From NCBI GenBank assembly GCA_039028975.1, contig JBCCHB010000068.1, forward strand, positions 19,043 through 83,042: a stretch of 64,000 nt of DNA. Direction: 5' to 3'. Numbering within the stretch: position 1 is the first letter of the stretch; every line of letters begins with the position of its first letter. The position numbers and the translations under genes are program-made. The notes beneath the pieces were generated by a model, which made no database searches, was not told the origin of the DNA, and was given only the letters and a program-made list of their open reading frames with translations. Origin of the DNA: JAHBNG01 sp039028975. Lineage in GTDB: Bacteria; Chloroflexota; Anaerolineae; Caldilineales; Caldilineaceae. Positions 48,356 through 56,959 of the stretch are shown piece after piece.

Positions 48356-48442
48356 TTAGGAATCGGAATTAAATAACTTGTGCATAAGATCTCTCAATCC
48401 TTCGAGATGACATGCCCAACTTATTTAATGCTCATTCCTTAA
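48356..48442 (-). repeat. 85-bp palindromic repeat, copy 2 (inverted)
   Basis: TTAGGAATCGGAATTAAATA...CTTGTGC on the left pairs with CAACTTATTTAATGCTCATT-CCTTAA on the right. Its reverse complement aligns end to end with copy 1, but the loop holds a different ~25 bases (CTCAATCCTTCGAGATGACA). Confidence 0.72.
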
Positions 48443-48454
48443 ACTCACTGAGTT

Positions 48455-48507
48455 CACCGACCGCCGACCAATCCCCGACTTTACGGGGACCAACCGACCA
48501 CCGACCA
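48455..48507. repeat. CCGACC-rich short repeat with small hairpin
   Basis: ACCGACCGCCGACCA and ACCGACCACCGACCA flank a CCCCG/CGGGG hairpin (48473-48488). It lies directly after the citrate synthase stop on the minus strand and could serve as its 3' end. This low-complexity unit looks like a dispersed intergenic repeat. Confidence 0.5.
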
Positions 48508-49674
48508 CTAATCCCTCTCCGATAGAGGAACATAGCGAGCATCTTGCCTACCTTGATAGAGGGCCTTAGGACGGATAATCCGTCCATGATCTACTTGCTC
48601 AAAGCAGTGGGCTATCCAGCCCGCCGTACGGGCCACGGCAAAGGTAGGTGTGAATAGCTCTGTCTCCAAGCCGATGCCGTGCAGAAGTAGGGCAGTATAG
48701 AATTCAACATTCGTTTTCAGGTGGCGACCAGGCTTATACTCAACCAGCAATTCTATGGCTTTCTCTTCAACATGTCGGGCAAGTTCATACAGAGCACGGT
48801 CTCCTGCTTCTTCGTATAGTTTTTCGGCTGCATCGGCCAAAACAGCCGCTCGCGGATCATGCACCTTATAGACTCGATGCCCAAAGCCCATCAGACGTTC
48901 GCCCCTATCGAGCTTCTCGCGTAAAACCGCCTCGGCCCGGTCCATTTCTCTGATTTCGAAGACCATGTCCAATGCTGGACCTGGTGCGCCCCCGTGAAGT
49001 GGCCCTTTGAGTGCGCCAATTGCGCCAACAACAGCCGACAATAGATCGGTGTGGGTGGAGCTGATGACCCGGGCTGTGAAGGCTGAGGCGTTTAGCCCAT
49101 GTTCTGCCACCGTATTCAAATAGGTTTCCAATGCTTTGGCTTGTTCGGGGGCAGGTGTTTCCCCCGTAAGCAAATAGAGATAGGACGCCGCAAATCCCAT
49201 CTCTGGCACCTCAAGGATGGGGGCCTCTCCTTGGCGCAATCGCCAGTAGGCGGCAACGACCATGGGCATTCTTGCTTGGATTGCGCAGGCTAAGCGTAGC
49301 CGATCATTAGGCTCAGTGGCCAGCTCCAAATCAAGCGTTCCCACAGCCATGCGTAGCGCATCCATCACCGTTTTTTTCTCTTTGGCGGCATACGAGAGTA
49401 GCGAAAGGGTTGCGTCCGGCAAAGTGCGCCATTGAGTCAGTTGCCTTGCAAAGTCATTTAATTCTTTGGTAGTCGGCAAGTGATGATACCAGAGAAGATA
49501 AATCAGCTCTTCAAAGGTGGCCTGGCTTGCAATCTCCTCCAGTGGATAGCCAGAGATCACCAATTGACCTTTTTTTCCATCAATCGCGCTCAGCTGGGTC
49601 TGGGCCGCAATGATACCCTCTAAGCCAGGGACGAATCCATTTGTCTTTGGATGACTCCGACTGGTCATTTGCAT
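48508..49674 (-). CDS. Citrate synthase family protein with Glu at the catalytic Asp position
   Basis: This 388-residue citrate synthase is of normal bacterial length. The catalytic histidines are present: H227 in PLHGGA and H266 in GFGHRVYK, followed by DPRAAV. The third catalytic residue, normally Asp in N-V-D-F, is Glu324 (TNVEFYTALL; codon GAA at 48703-48705). The start at 49674 is chosen because AGAAGGAG lies 8 bases upstream; the upstream in-frame extension to 49872 reads through the promoter and part of the divergent gene. It condenses oxaloacetate (or propionyl-CoA partner) with acetyl-CoA if active; the D-to-E change should slow it. It is divergent from the second citrate synthase. 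Confidence 0.88.
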   Translation of the reverse strand: MQMTSRSHPKTNGFVPGLEGIIAAQTQLSAIDGKKGQLVISGYPLEEIASQATFEELIYLLWYHHLPTTKELNDFARQLTQWRTLPDATLSLLSYAAKEKKTVMDALRMAVGTLDLELATEPNDRLRLACAIQARMPMVVAAYWRLRQGEAPILEVPEMGFAASYLYLLTGETPAPEQAKALETYLNTVAEHGLNASAFTARVISSTHTDLLSAVVGAIGALKGPLHGGAPGPALDMVFEIREMDRAEAVLREKLDRGERLMGFGHRVYKVHDPRAAVLADAAEKLYEEAGDRALYELARHVEEKAIELLVEYKPGRHLKTNVEFYTALLLHGIGLETELFTPTFAVARTAGWIAHCFEQVDHGRIIRPKALYQGRQDARYVPLSERD

Positions 49675-49728
49675 ATGTTCTGCTCCTTCTGCTTTATTCT
49701 TTTCTAGCAATATTCCACCACTAATGTT

Positions 49729-49757
49729 AGGATAGACATATTGAGCAGACTTGTCAA
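49729..49757 (-). promoter_or_regulatory. Promoter of the Glu-type citrate synthase gene
   Basis: On the minus strand, a perfect TTGACA (49752-49757) is followed after exactly 17 bases by TATCCT (49729-49734). Transcription should start near 49722, leaving a ~48-base leader with the ribosome binding site. The -35 overlaps that of the divergent promoter, so the two should interfere with or control each other. Confidence 0.6.
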
Positions 49758-49781
49758 TCTTGATTTTAAAATCAATATATC
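49751..49781 (+). promoter_or_regulatory. MerR-type promoter (19-bp spacer) of the HTH-citrate synthase gene
   Basis: TTGTCA (49751-49756) and TATATC (49776-49781) are separated by 19 bases, too long for normal sigma-70 use but typical of promoters remodelled by MerR-family activators. A perfect palindrome fills most of the spacer. The -10 ends only 9 bases before the ATG and no ribosome binding site is visible, so the transcript is probably leaderless. Confidence 0.55.
49760..49775. promoter_or_regulatory. Perfect 16-bp palindromic operator TTGATTTTAAAATCAA
   Basis: TTGATTTT is followed directly by its reverse complement AAAATCAA. It lies between the -35 and -10 of the plus-strand promoter and 2 bases from the minus-strand -35. 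The HTH-citrate synthase encoded immediately downstream is the obvious candidate to bind it as a dimer. Confidence 0.6.
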
Positions 49782-49790
49782 GAGTACACA

Positions 49791-51098
49791 ATGCAAAATA
49801 CCAAAGGTCAATTCTATACAGCAGAGGAAGCTGCCCAACGCCTCGGCGTAACCAAAAGTACCCTCTATTCATACGTGAGTCGCGGATTGGTACGCTCAGT
49901 CGAAGGAACGGAGTCGAATCGTTCTAGGCGTTACTTGGCCGATGATATCCGTCAGCTGGTGGAGAAAAAATCCCACAAACAGAATCCTGACCGAGTCGCC
50001 CAGCGCGCGTTGCGATTTGGTGCCCCCGTTTTGGAATCTGCCATCACCTCTATCGACGGTGAGCAGCTTTATTACCGAGGTATATCGGCATTACAGTTGG
50101 CTCAGGAATATTCTTTTGAAGCCGTCGCCAGTTTACTTTGGAGCGGGAAGATAGATGATAGGATGGTAGAGAATGTATGGCAAGACGAGCAGCCCACCCT
50201 CAACTTGATCCATGAGGTTGAAACTTGGTTTGATAGGCCTTTATCACAAAGAGGAGAGCTAAAGCCAATTGAGCGCTTCCAGGTCATGCTACCGCTGATG
50301 GCATCTCTAGATCTACCTGCTTATCATCTGGAGCCAAAAGCTGTTACCCGCACAGGAGCCAGGATACTGCAGGTCATGACCTACCTTGTTACGGGTTCTA
50401 TAACGGCTAGGCCAATTGCTCAACAGCTTTGTGAATCATGGGGACTCCATTCACCAGAGGCTCAACGGCTAATCAATGCTGCCTTAATTCTAAGCGCCGA
50501 CCATGAATTAAACGTATCGACATTTACCGCCCGCTGTGTGGCTTCGGCTGGCTCCACACCTTACGCAGCTATCGTGGCAGGGCTATCAGCCATACAGGGG
50601 TACAATCATGGTGGACACACAGAGTTGGTTGATCAATTCTTAGATGAAGCAAAAACCGATCTACAAGGAGCCATTCGCTCTAGGCTCAACCCAAATGGAC
50701 ACTTTTCAGGCTTTGGCCATCCACTCTACCCTAATGGTGATCCCCGAGGGCAACTGCTGCTCCAAATGATCTCCGATTACTTTGGCGAATCAGAAGAATT
50801 GGCACTTGCAAACCGCGTCATGGATATGGTCCATGACGTAACGGAGGCGCAACCGAACGTTGATTTTGCTCTTACCGTCTTATGCCGAGTGCTAGGGCTA
50901 CCCAAGGGAACAGCCCTTACCCTCTTTACTATAGGTCGGAGTGCGGGTTGGCTTGGCCACTGTTTGGAACAATACCGTGCCGGGCAGTTGATTCGTCCGA
51001 GAGCACATTATATTGGCCCCCCGCCTTTGTCTGAAGGAAAGACTACTCACGAATCGACGGCAAATAGATCCGATACTGATGTTCCAAAAAGTCCATGA
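49791..51098 (+). CDS. Citrate synthase with N-terminal MerR-type DNA-binding domain
   Basis: Residues ~7-70 are a MerR-like winged helix-turn-helix: FYTAEEAAQRLGVTKSTLYS, then YVSRGLVRS, then RRYLADDIRQL. The rest (~80-420) is a complete citrate synthase fold with all three catalytic residues: H273 (YNHGGH), H310 (GFGHPLYP, followed by DPRG) and D358 (NVDFALT). The usual GH-VYK segment is altered to GHPLYP. HTH-citrate synthase fusions exist in other bacteria but their regulatory role is little described. The start lacks a ribosome binding site, consistent with a leaderless transcript. Enzyme and repressor/activator may be one protein, sensing oxaloacetate or acyl-CoA. Confidence 0.88.
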   Translation: MQNTKGQFYTAEEAAQRLGVTKSTLYSYVSRGLVRSVEGTESNRSRRYLADDIRQLVEKKSHKQNPDRVAQRALRFGAPVLESAITSIDGEQLYYRGISALQLAQEYSFEAVASLLWSGKIDDRMVENVWQDEQPTLNLIHEVETWFDRPLSQRGELKPIERFQVMLPLMASLDLPAYHLEPKAVTRTGARILQVMTYLVTGSITARPIAQQLCESWGLHSPEAQRLINAALILSADHELNVSTFTARCVASAGSTPYAAIVAGLSAIQGYNHGGHTELVDQFLDEAKTDLQGAIRSRLNPNGHFSGFGHPLYPNGDPRGQLLLQMISDYFGESEELALANRVMDMVHDVTEAQPNVDFALTVLCRVLGLPKGTALTLFTIGRSAGWLGHCLEQYRAGQLIRPRAHYIGPPPLSEGKTTHESTANRSDTDVPKSP

Positions 51099-51108
51099 AT
51101 CCATTCTA

Positions 51109-51196
51109 CTGCCCTGTAAATAACAAAGATGAAAAGATTAGGAAGATGAAGAATCTGCGTTCGATTTTCATCGTCCGTTGCATAACTCGTTGTATG
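51109..51196. repeat. Dispersed repeat, copy 2; rest of gap to 51402 otherwise empty
   Basis: Bases 51109-51158 match 41990-42039 at 47 of 50 positions. The distal half has diverged, and the fold-back arm of copy 1 is mostly lost. It begins 10 bases after the citrate synthase stop codon. Between 51197 and the promoter at 51323 I see no gene or clear element. Confidence 0.68.
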
Positions 51197-51322
51197 TGGA
51201 GTTTCCTTCCTGGAAGATGGTCGACTCTCAAACGATTTCCTTGTTGAGACCTTTTTGTTAACGATGTAGGTGTTTTGCCAACAAAGCCCAAAGCTGGAAT
51301 GTTCACAGAATTAGGCTGTGGT

Positions 51323-51351
51323 TTGACGTGGATCCTGAGTCGGATTAAGAT
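51323..51351 (+). promoter_or_regulatory. Candidate promoter of the ATPase gene
   Basis: TTGACG (51323-51328), a 17-base spacer and TAAGAT (51346-51351) lie about 50 bases before the ATG. A CATAAT near 51380 is an alternative -10 without a matching -35. Confidence 0.35.
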
Positions 51352-51402
51352 GAATATGAAATAATTCTTAGAATCTTTTCATAATGATAGGAACCGTTCT
51401 CT

Positions 51403-52851
51403 ATGGCTCACTTTATCGACCGTCAAGTCGAGTTGGCAGAACTCAATCTACTCTTCGATTCAACAGAACGGGGGAAAAGCGAATTTGCTCTTGTATACGG
51501 ACGTCGCCGGGTAGGCAAAACAACTTTATTGTTACATTGGGCTGAGCAGAGTTCACGCCCCTTTCTCTATTGGGTGGCACGTCGAGATACGACCGCGGCA
51601 ACCCGACAAAGCCTAGCGCGAGCCATCTGGCGGTGGGCATATACTGGAGAAGATGATCCCCTGCCGCCACGATTCGATACCTGGGAAGCCCTCTTCGAGC
51701 AGCTAGGGCACCTGATTGGCGATAGCCCTGTAACGGTTATATTGGATGAGTTCTCCTACGCGGCTGAATCGGACAGCAGCCTCCCATCCCATCTGCAAGC
51801 GGCCTGGGATCACATTTTCAAAGACAAACCTATAACGCTGGTTCTTTCTGGATCCCATATTGGTATGATGGTCGATCTGTTGGATTATCAGGCACCCCTC
51901 TATGGGCGCTTTACCGGACAGTTACCTCTTACACCGTTACCTTTTGCCGCATTGGAAGACTTTTTCCCAAATTACTCGGCTGAAGAACGGGTTGCCACCT
52001 ATGCCATTCTGGGCGGTGTTGCTGGCTATTGGGAACGATTCAATCCTGAGCAGAGCCTAGTCCAAAATATACGTCAACACCTCTTCCGGCCCATGAGTAT
52101 GTTTCGCAGCGAACCGACGGTGCTGATTAGCGATCTTGTGCGAGAAACCCGCAATTATGAGGCCATCCTGCGTGCTATCGCTTCGGGAGAGCGCACGCCG
52201 ACTGAAATTGCCAAGACGACAGATATCAGTTCACCCAATCTGTCACCCTATCTCAAGCGCCTCATCAAACTAGGTCTGATTGAAAGACGGGTTCCTGCTA
52301 CCATTCCTCTACCGCAGCGACGTACTACAACTCGAAGCCGATACCATCTTGCGGATCCATACTTGTGCTTCTACTTTCGATTTATGGAACCGAACCTTGA
52401 GTTGATTGAACAAAACCGTACCCAATTGCTCTGGCAGCGTATCCAGGAACAACTACGCGCCTTCATTGGCGCAACTACTTGGGAAGAACTCTGTCGAGAA
52501 TGGGTCTTGCTTCAGGCTGATTTGGGAAACCTACCGTTTGACGTAGAGCTAGTTGGTAGCCATTGGTCCAAGCAATCTCAGATTGATGTGGTTGCCATGA
52601 ACTGGCGAGATAAAGCCGTGCTGCTCGGTGAATGTAAATGGGGCCTACAGCCCGTTGGCCGAAAGATTATTGGGGACTTGGTCGCCAAACGAACTGACGC
52701 CATCCCCGATGCGGATTGGCAAGTCACGTATGCCTATTTTGCCCGCGCTGGGTTTACCAAGGAGGCGCGGAAGGAAGCGGAGTCGATTGGCGCTCTGCTG
52801 GTCGATCTGGAGCAAATTGATTCGGATCTGCGTACAGCGTTGATTCGTTAA
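51403..52851 (+). CDS. AAA-type ATPase with DUF234 (archaeal ATPase family)
   Basis: This 482-residue P-loop protein begins MAHFIDRQVELAELN, typical of the 'archaeal ATPase'/DUF234 group. Walker A is GRRRVGKTT with K39 and Walker B is VILDEF with D115-E116. A winged helix follows (TEIAKTTDISSPNLSPYLKR, ~270-300). The C-terminal DUF234 part carries a nuclease-like core: IDVVAMNWRDKAVLLGECKW, where Asp and E-C-K fit a PD-(D/E)XK site. The combination suggests an NTP-driven DNA-acting protein, possibly mobile or toxin-related; the biological role of the family is poorly known. It stands alone with its own candidate promoter. Confidence 0.85.
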   Translation: MAHFIDRQVELAELNLLFDSTERGKSEFALVYGRRRVGKTTLLLHWAEQSSRPFLYWVARRDTTAATRQSLARAIWRWAYTGEDDPLPPRFDTWEALFEQLGHLIGDSPVTVILDEFSYAAESDSSLPSHLQAAWDHIFKDKPITLVLSGSHIGMMVDLLDYQAPLYGRFTGQLPLTPLPFAALEDFFPNYSAEERVATYAILGGVAGYWERFNPEQSLVQNIRQHLFRPMSMFRSEPTVLISDLVRETRNYEAILRAIASGERTPTEIAKTTDISSPNLSPYLKRLIKLGLIERRVPATIPLPQRRTTTRSRYHLADPYLCFYFRFMEPNLELIEQNRTQLLWQRIQEQLRAFIGATTWEELCREWVLLQADLGNLPFDVELVGSHWSKQSQIDVVAMNWRDKAVLLGECKWGLQPVGRKIIGDLVAKRTDAIPDADWQVTYAYFARAGFTKEARKEAESIGALLVDLEQIDSDLRTALIR

Positions 52852-53077
52852 GTTTGTTGCTTCAACAGAAACCAAGACACTCGGTCCTTCGACAATGCTC
52901 AGAAACCGGTTCAGTAGAACTGTGGTTGATGACTCTCTATCTGGAAATTGATGGCCTTGACATCGAACCAGTCACCATACTTGCTATTTTAAAACTGCTG
53001 GTTTACTTAGTGGTTGCTTGCAGAATAATGATTTGCAAATGACTAGTAAATCTTCACAAAAACGTAGAAAGGCAGAA

Positions 53078-53102
53078 GTCCGGCTTTGTACAAAAGCCGG
53101 AC
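53078..53102 (-). terminator. Bidirectional hairpin terminator candidate
   Basis: GTCCGGCTTT pairs perfectly with AAAGCCGGAC around GTACA. It lies 45 bases past the minus-strand stop at 53147 and can serve the ATPase gene from the other side. T-tracts are weak. The surrounding 52852-53146 gap has only a fragment of a common intergenic repeat (CCTTCGACAATGCTCAG near 52890). Confidence 0.6.
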
Positions 53103-53146
53103 CTCTTCATCAACGGTTATTGTTTGTCTACAAAACGTTCGTTGCC

Positions 53147-56100
53147 CTACTGCAGAAGCGGCAGATAGACCGATGGGTCTAGATTCTCTTCACTCTGCTC
53201 ATCTTCGATATCATACTCATCCTCTTCCGTATCGACGGCTTCATCATCCACTTGTGTTTGGCTAGAGGCATTGACCTGTTCCAGAGCCACCGCGTCGAAC
53301 TCAACATGAATGGCGTCTACCTTCTTGCCGGTGAAAGTGGATTCAGAACCATCAAGGAAGATAGAAAAATCAGTACATTCACTGTCGGTCCCTGGTGAAT
53401 CGACTTTACAGGTCAAAATATCTTTTCCTTCTCCAGCCAGCTTTCCGATGCCAAAGTCACCCAATGTCGTGAGGTAAACGTAGCCGCTCGTCTCGTCTAC
53501 AAAGGCACCCCGTACATCTTCTTCACGGATTGTACCAAGGCCGATATTGGAGCCATCTAGGTAATATCGGTCAAAACTACCTGTTGTAGTGTCGCCTATT
53601 GATTCGGACGTGAAGACAAATAGATCTTCATCTCGGTATTGAATTGTTTGGCCAGTGGCGTTCTGCACCTTGGCTGGCCCTCGGGTGCTAATCAAGATTT
53701 CTCCATTATTGAGCTCATGAATGGCTGTAATGTTCTCCCATCTTTCTGTTAATCCCACATCCGAACCGTCAAGATACATTTCAAAGGTACCTGCCGTTTC
53801 CATGCCCAACGACGCTGGCACAAAACGAATGATGTCTGATGCATCAACGTTACCGACGTCAGGTACGCTTGTTGACCCTGTAAAGCTGAACAACAAGGAG
53901 CCGTCAGGCAGCTTTGAAAAGGCATCCACATCCTTGGCACCACTCCAGCCCAAGCCTACATCCGAACCATCGAAATAGATTGCCCACGTGCCACTACTCT
54001 GGTCGTAGGCCAGGATGTCTTCATCCTGATAGCCCATATCGCCGATCTTGCCACCGTTAGTCGAGCTGACATAAATAATGCTAGTGGTTGGCTCAGGTGT
54101 TGGCTCAGGTTGACCGGAAGGAAACCAGTCAAAGATATAGACAGCATTTTTTCCAAGAGCCCTAGACATGATATTGCCATTACTGGTCGCAACAGTGTAG
54201 CCAAAGTCGTCAAATCTAGCATAGTCCTTAGGCGTTTTTTTAATGTGCAGAACCCACTCAGTGCCATTGTAATGGTAGAAATATGCGGCCCCAACCTCTC
54301 TGCCATAATCATCATCGCGCTGAACACCTACCACAGCGACATCACCATCAATAGAAACGGAATTAGCATAGGTGTAACGCCAAAAACCATTGTGCTGAGG
54401 CAAAAATTTGGCCTTTTGGACCCACTGCTCATTGCCTTCATAATGGAAGATGTATGATGAGCTGCCCAATCCAGGTGCTCCAATAATAAGACGATCCTCA
54501 CTTAGTGAGAGTGTTGCACCAAATTTCATATTTTCGCCTACTTCTGAGGCCTGCACTTTTTCTTCTTGGTTCCAACCACTACTTCCGTCATAGCGGAAAA
54601 TATAAGCCGAGCCAGAGTCTGTCTGTCCATCATCATCTAATTCAGCCCCAATAAGGACCACATCATTACTTACATCGACCGCACCACCGAATAGCGCATT
54701 AGGGGTGCCATCTGGAGCAATGAGTTTGGTTTCAAGTGCCCACTCTCCATTATTGCCTCTGCGGAATAGGTAAGCGGCTCCGGCCTTAATACCATCCACA
54801 AGAGCATCGTACGATCCCACGACGGCTAAATCGCCATCAATGGCAACAGCATCTCCAAATGAGAGATCGCCCGTACTGTCGGGAGCAGTTAGCGTAGCTA
54901 CCTGAAGCCATTGATTCTGTGCATTCCGCTCAAAGATATAAACTGTACCTTGCCCAGCTATGGTCATTCCGCCAACTATGGCAACGCCATCGCCAATGCC
55001 GATCATCTTACGATAGCTGAGTGAGTAATTGTGCTCACTTGTGGGTATGACAAATTTTTCTATTTCGGCCCACAAGCCAGTCTCGTTCCGTTGAAAGATC
55101 GAAGCAAATTCATTGTCCGGGGTGAGCGACCGGATAATCGCAAGATTACCATGCATGTCGAGCGAATTACCCATGTAAGAGGCTGCTGCCAAACCGAGTG
55201 TATTGGGCTGTTGGATCCAGCCAAGGTTCTCATCTACATCGCAAGCGACGCCAATGCCATCTCCATCAATATCTTCCTGCTCCGGATTTGGTGTTGTGAG
55301 ACAGTTGTCAGTTGGATCCAAAACTCCATCATCATCTCGATCATATTCGTCAGCCAAGTCAATGTACAACGCACCAGTTGTACATTTGGACGTTGAATCA
55401 CAGACTTCATAGCGATACTGAGCACGAGTACCGAACTCTCTGCTTAAGAACGCTTTACTCGGTGTGTAAATGACACTCCAGGTTCGTGGATCGATGGTCG
55501 GTGGGCTACCAACACTACCTAAAGAGAAAATTCGAAGAGTACCAGGCATTATGTCATTGTTCGGATCAATGTCATTAGCTAAGACGTCTATAACTAGTGG
55601 CGTTAGGCTCTTGACTATTCTTCCATCCACATCTTGGATCGGTGCAACCGGGGGTACAATTTTATTATAAATGTATATAACGCCCACGGCGGCACTGTAG
55701 CCATTATCCTGGTTGGCCCCAATCATGGCTGTATCGTTATACATGGCAACGGCTTGGCCCAATCGAGCACCAGGGACTGCACTTTGTGGGATAATTTTGG
55801 TCACTAGATCCCATTCACCCGAATCATTGCGTTGAAATATATAGGCTGAACCTGTTCCTGCGGCTAACTCATCGTCTCCTGTAGCCCCAACAATTACGGT
55901 GTTTTTCTCAATGGCGACTGATGATCCAAACAAGTCACCGGCAGACTCACCCGACAATTTAGACTCCTCTATCCATGCACCACTGCTATTGCGGAAGATA
56001 TAGGCTGCACCAGACTCAGAACCGTTGTCATCATCAGCCATCGCACCGATGATGACGGCGCTACCGTCCAACGAGAGCGCGTTGCCAAACTGAGCAGCCG

Positions 56101-56959
56101 CTTCGCCATCGCTGGCGGTTAGCTTCTGCGTTTGCACCCACTGTTGGTTTGCGTCCTTTCGGAAAATGTAGGCCGCCCCAGCCATGTCTCCATCACCAGT
56201 ATCGCCAACAATGATCACTGTGCCGTTGGTTGCTACCGATATACCAAAGGAATCACCAGATATATTATCAGTTGGCATTAGCTTCGCTACTTGAACCCAC
56301 TGCCCATCGTCATTATTCTGGAAAACATATACAGCCCCTCCGCCCTGGGCAGGTGCCCCAATCACGGCCACATCATCAGCATGGGTTGAACCTTGATGGA
56401 TAGCAACGCTGTGGCCGAACTGATCACCCAAAGCAATGTCGTCGGCCATCAATTTTATTTCTTCGGTCCACACAACCGATCTAACAGAGTATCGAAAAAT
56501 ATAGGCTGCACCACCACCATCTGCCGTTGGTGCCCCAACCAATGCAAGGCTGCCATCCATAGCAACGGAACTGCCAAAGTGGTCAGACGTGGAGCCGTCA
56601 GAAGGTAGTAGTTTTGTCTCCTGCGTCCAGCTTTTGGTCGCAAAACTAATGCGCCGCAACACATAGGCTGCGCCAGCTTCAGTGCCATTATCATCATCAT
56701 AAGGCGCACCAGAAATGGCTAATCGGTCACGCCTAGCACCTCCCCAGGAGACAACTTTACGATTAATGGCAACAGAATATCCAAAACTATCTCCGGAATC
56801 ACCATCAGACACAATCAATCTACCAGTTTGCCCCCAATCACCAGGGGTTCCGTGCTGTGCTAGCACTGTATCGGTTAACCTATTTGTTAGAAGAAAAACC
56901 AGCACCATTAGCAAAACCACGCCAAGACGCCGAGAGAAGGGGGATAGAATACATCTCAT
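53147..56959 (-). CDS. Large secreted FG-GAP double beta-propeller surface protein
   Basis: This 1270-residue protein has a classical signal peptide (LGVVLLMVLVFLLTNRL, cleavage near TVLA-QHG). Seven FG-GAP-like blades (~40-430) carry DxFG-SVAI and GAAYIF motifs. A VLANDIDPNND Ig/cadherin-like segment and a short Asp-rich Tsp3 stretch (~540-575, DRDDDGVLDPTDNC) follow. A second set of about seven blades (~575-925), a PEPTPEPT linker (~950) and a region repeating YLDGSDVGL three times come next. The tail is acidic and ends VYLPLLQ. The tail and FG-GAP style link it to the giants at 318-35798. No catalytic motif is seen. A GAGG lies 11 bases before the start. Confidence 0.9.
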   Translation of the reverse strand: MRCILSPFSRRLGVVLLMVLVFLLTNRLTDTVLAQHGTPGDWGQTGRLIVSDGDSGDSFGYSVAINRKVVSWGGARRDRLAISGAPYDDDNGTEAGAAYVLRRISFATKSWTQETKLLPSDGSTSDHFGSSVAMDGSLALVGAPTADGGGAAYIFRYSVRSVVWTEEIKLMADDIALGDQFGHSVAIHQGSTHADDVAVIGAPAQGGGAVYVFQNNDDGQWVQVAKLMPTDNISGDSFGISVATNGTVIIVGDTGDGDMAGAAYIFRKDANQQWVQTQKLTASDGEAAAQFGNALSLDGSAVIIGAMADDDNGSESGAAYIFRNSSGAWIEESKLSGESAGDLFGSSVAIEKNTVIVGATGDDELAAGTGSAYIFQRNDSGEWDLVTKIIPQSAVPGARLGQAVAMYNDTAMIGANQDNGYSAAVGVIYIYNKIVPPVAPIQDVDGRIVKSLTPLVIDVLANDIDPNNDIMPGTLRIFSLGSVGSPPTIDPRTWSVIYTPSKAFLSREFGTRAQYRYEVCDSTSKCTTGALYIDLADEYDRDDDGVLDPTDNCLTTPNPEQEDIDGDGIGVACDVDENLGWIQQPNTLGLAAASYMGNSLDMHGNLAIIRSLTPDNEFASIFQRNETGLWAEIEKFVIPTSEHNYSLSYRKMIGIGDGVAIVGGMTIAGQGTVYIFERNAQNQWLQVATLTAPDSTGDLSFGDAVAIDGDLAVVGSYDALVDGIKAGAAYLFRRGNNGEWALETKLIAPDGTPNALFGGAVDVSNDVVLIGAELDDDGQTDSGSAYIFRYDGSSGWNQEEKVQASEVGENMKFGATLSLSEDRLIIGAPGLGSSSYIFHYEGNEQWVQKAKFLPQHNGFWRYTYANSVSIDGDVAVVGVQRDDDYGREVGAAYFYHYNGTEWVLHIKKTPKDYARFDDFGYTVATSNGNIMSRALGKNAVYIFDWFPSGQPEPTPEPTTSIIYVSSTNGGKIGDMGYQDEDILAYDQSSGTWAIYFDGSDVGLGWSGAKDVDAFSKLPDGSLLFSFTGSTSVPDVGNVDASDIIRFVPASLGMETAGTFEMYLDGSDVGLTERWENITAIHELNNGEILISTRGPAKVQNATGQTIQYRDEDLFVFTSESIGDTTTGSFDRYYLDGSNIGLGTIREEDVRGAFVDETSGYVYLTTLGDFGIGKLAGEGKDILTCKVDSPGTDSECTDFSIFLDGSESTFTGKKVDAIHVEFDAVALEQVNASSQTQVDDEAVDTEEDEYDIEDEQSEENLDPSVYLPLLQ

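Noticed and set aside
49675..49872. Longer start for the minus-strand citrate synthase (454 aa)
   Set aside because: The extension crosses its own promoter and overlaps the divergent gene, while a strong ribosome binding site marks the ATG at 49674.
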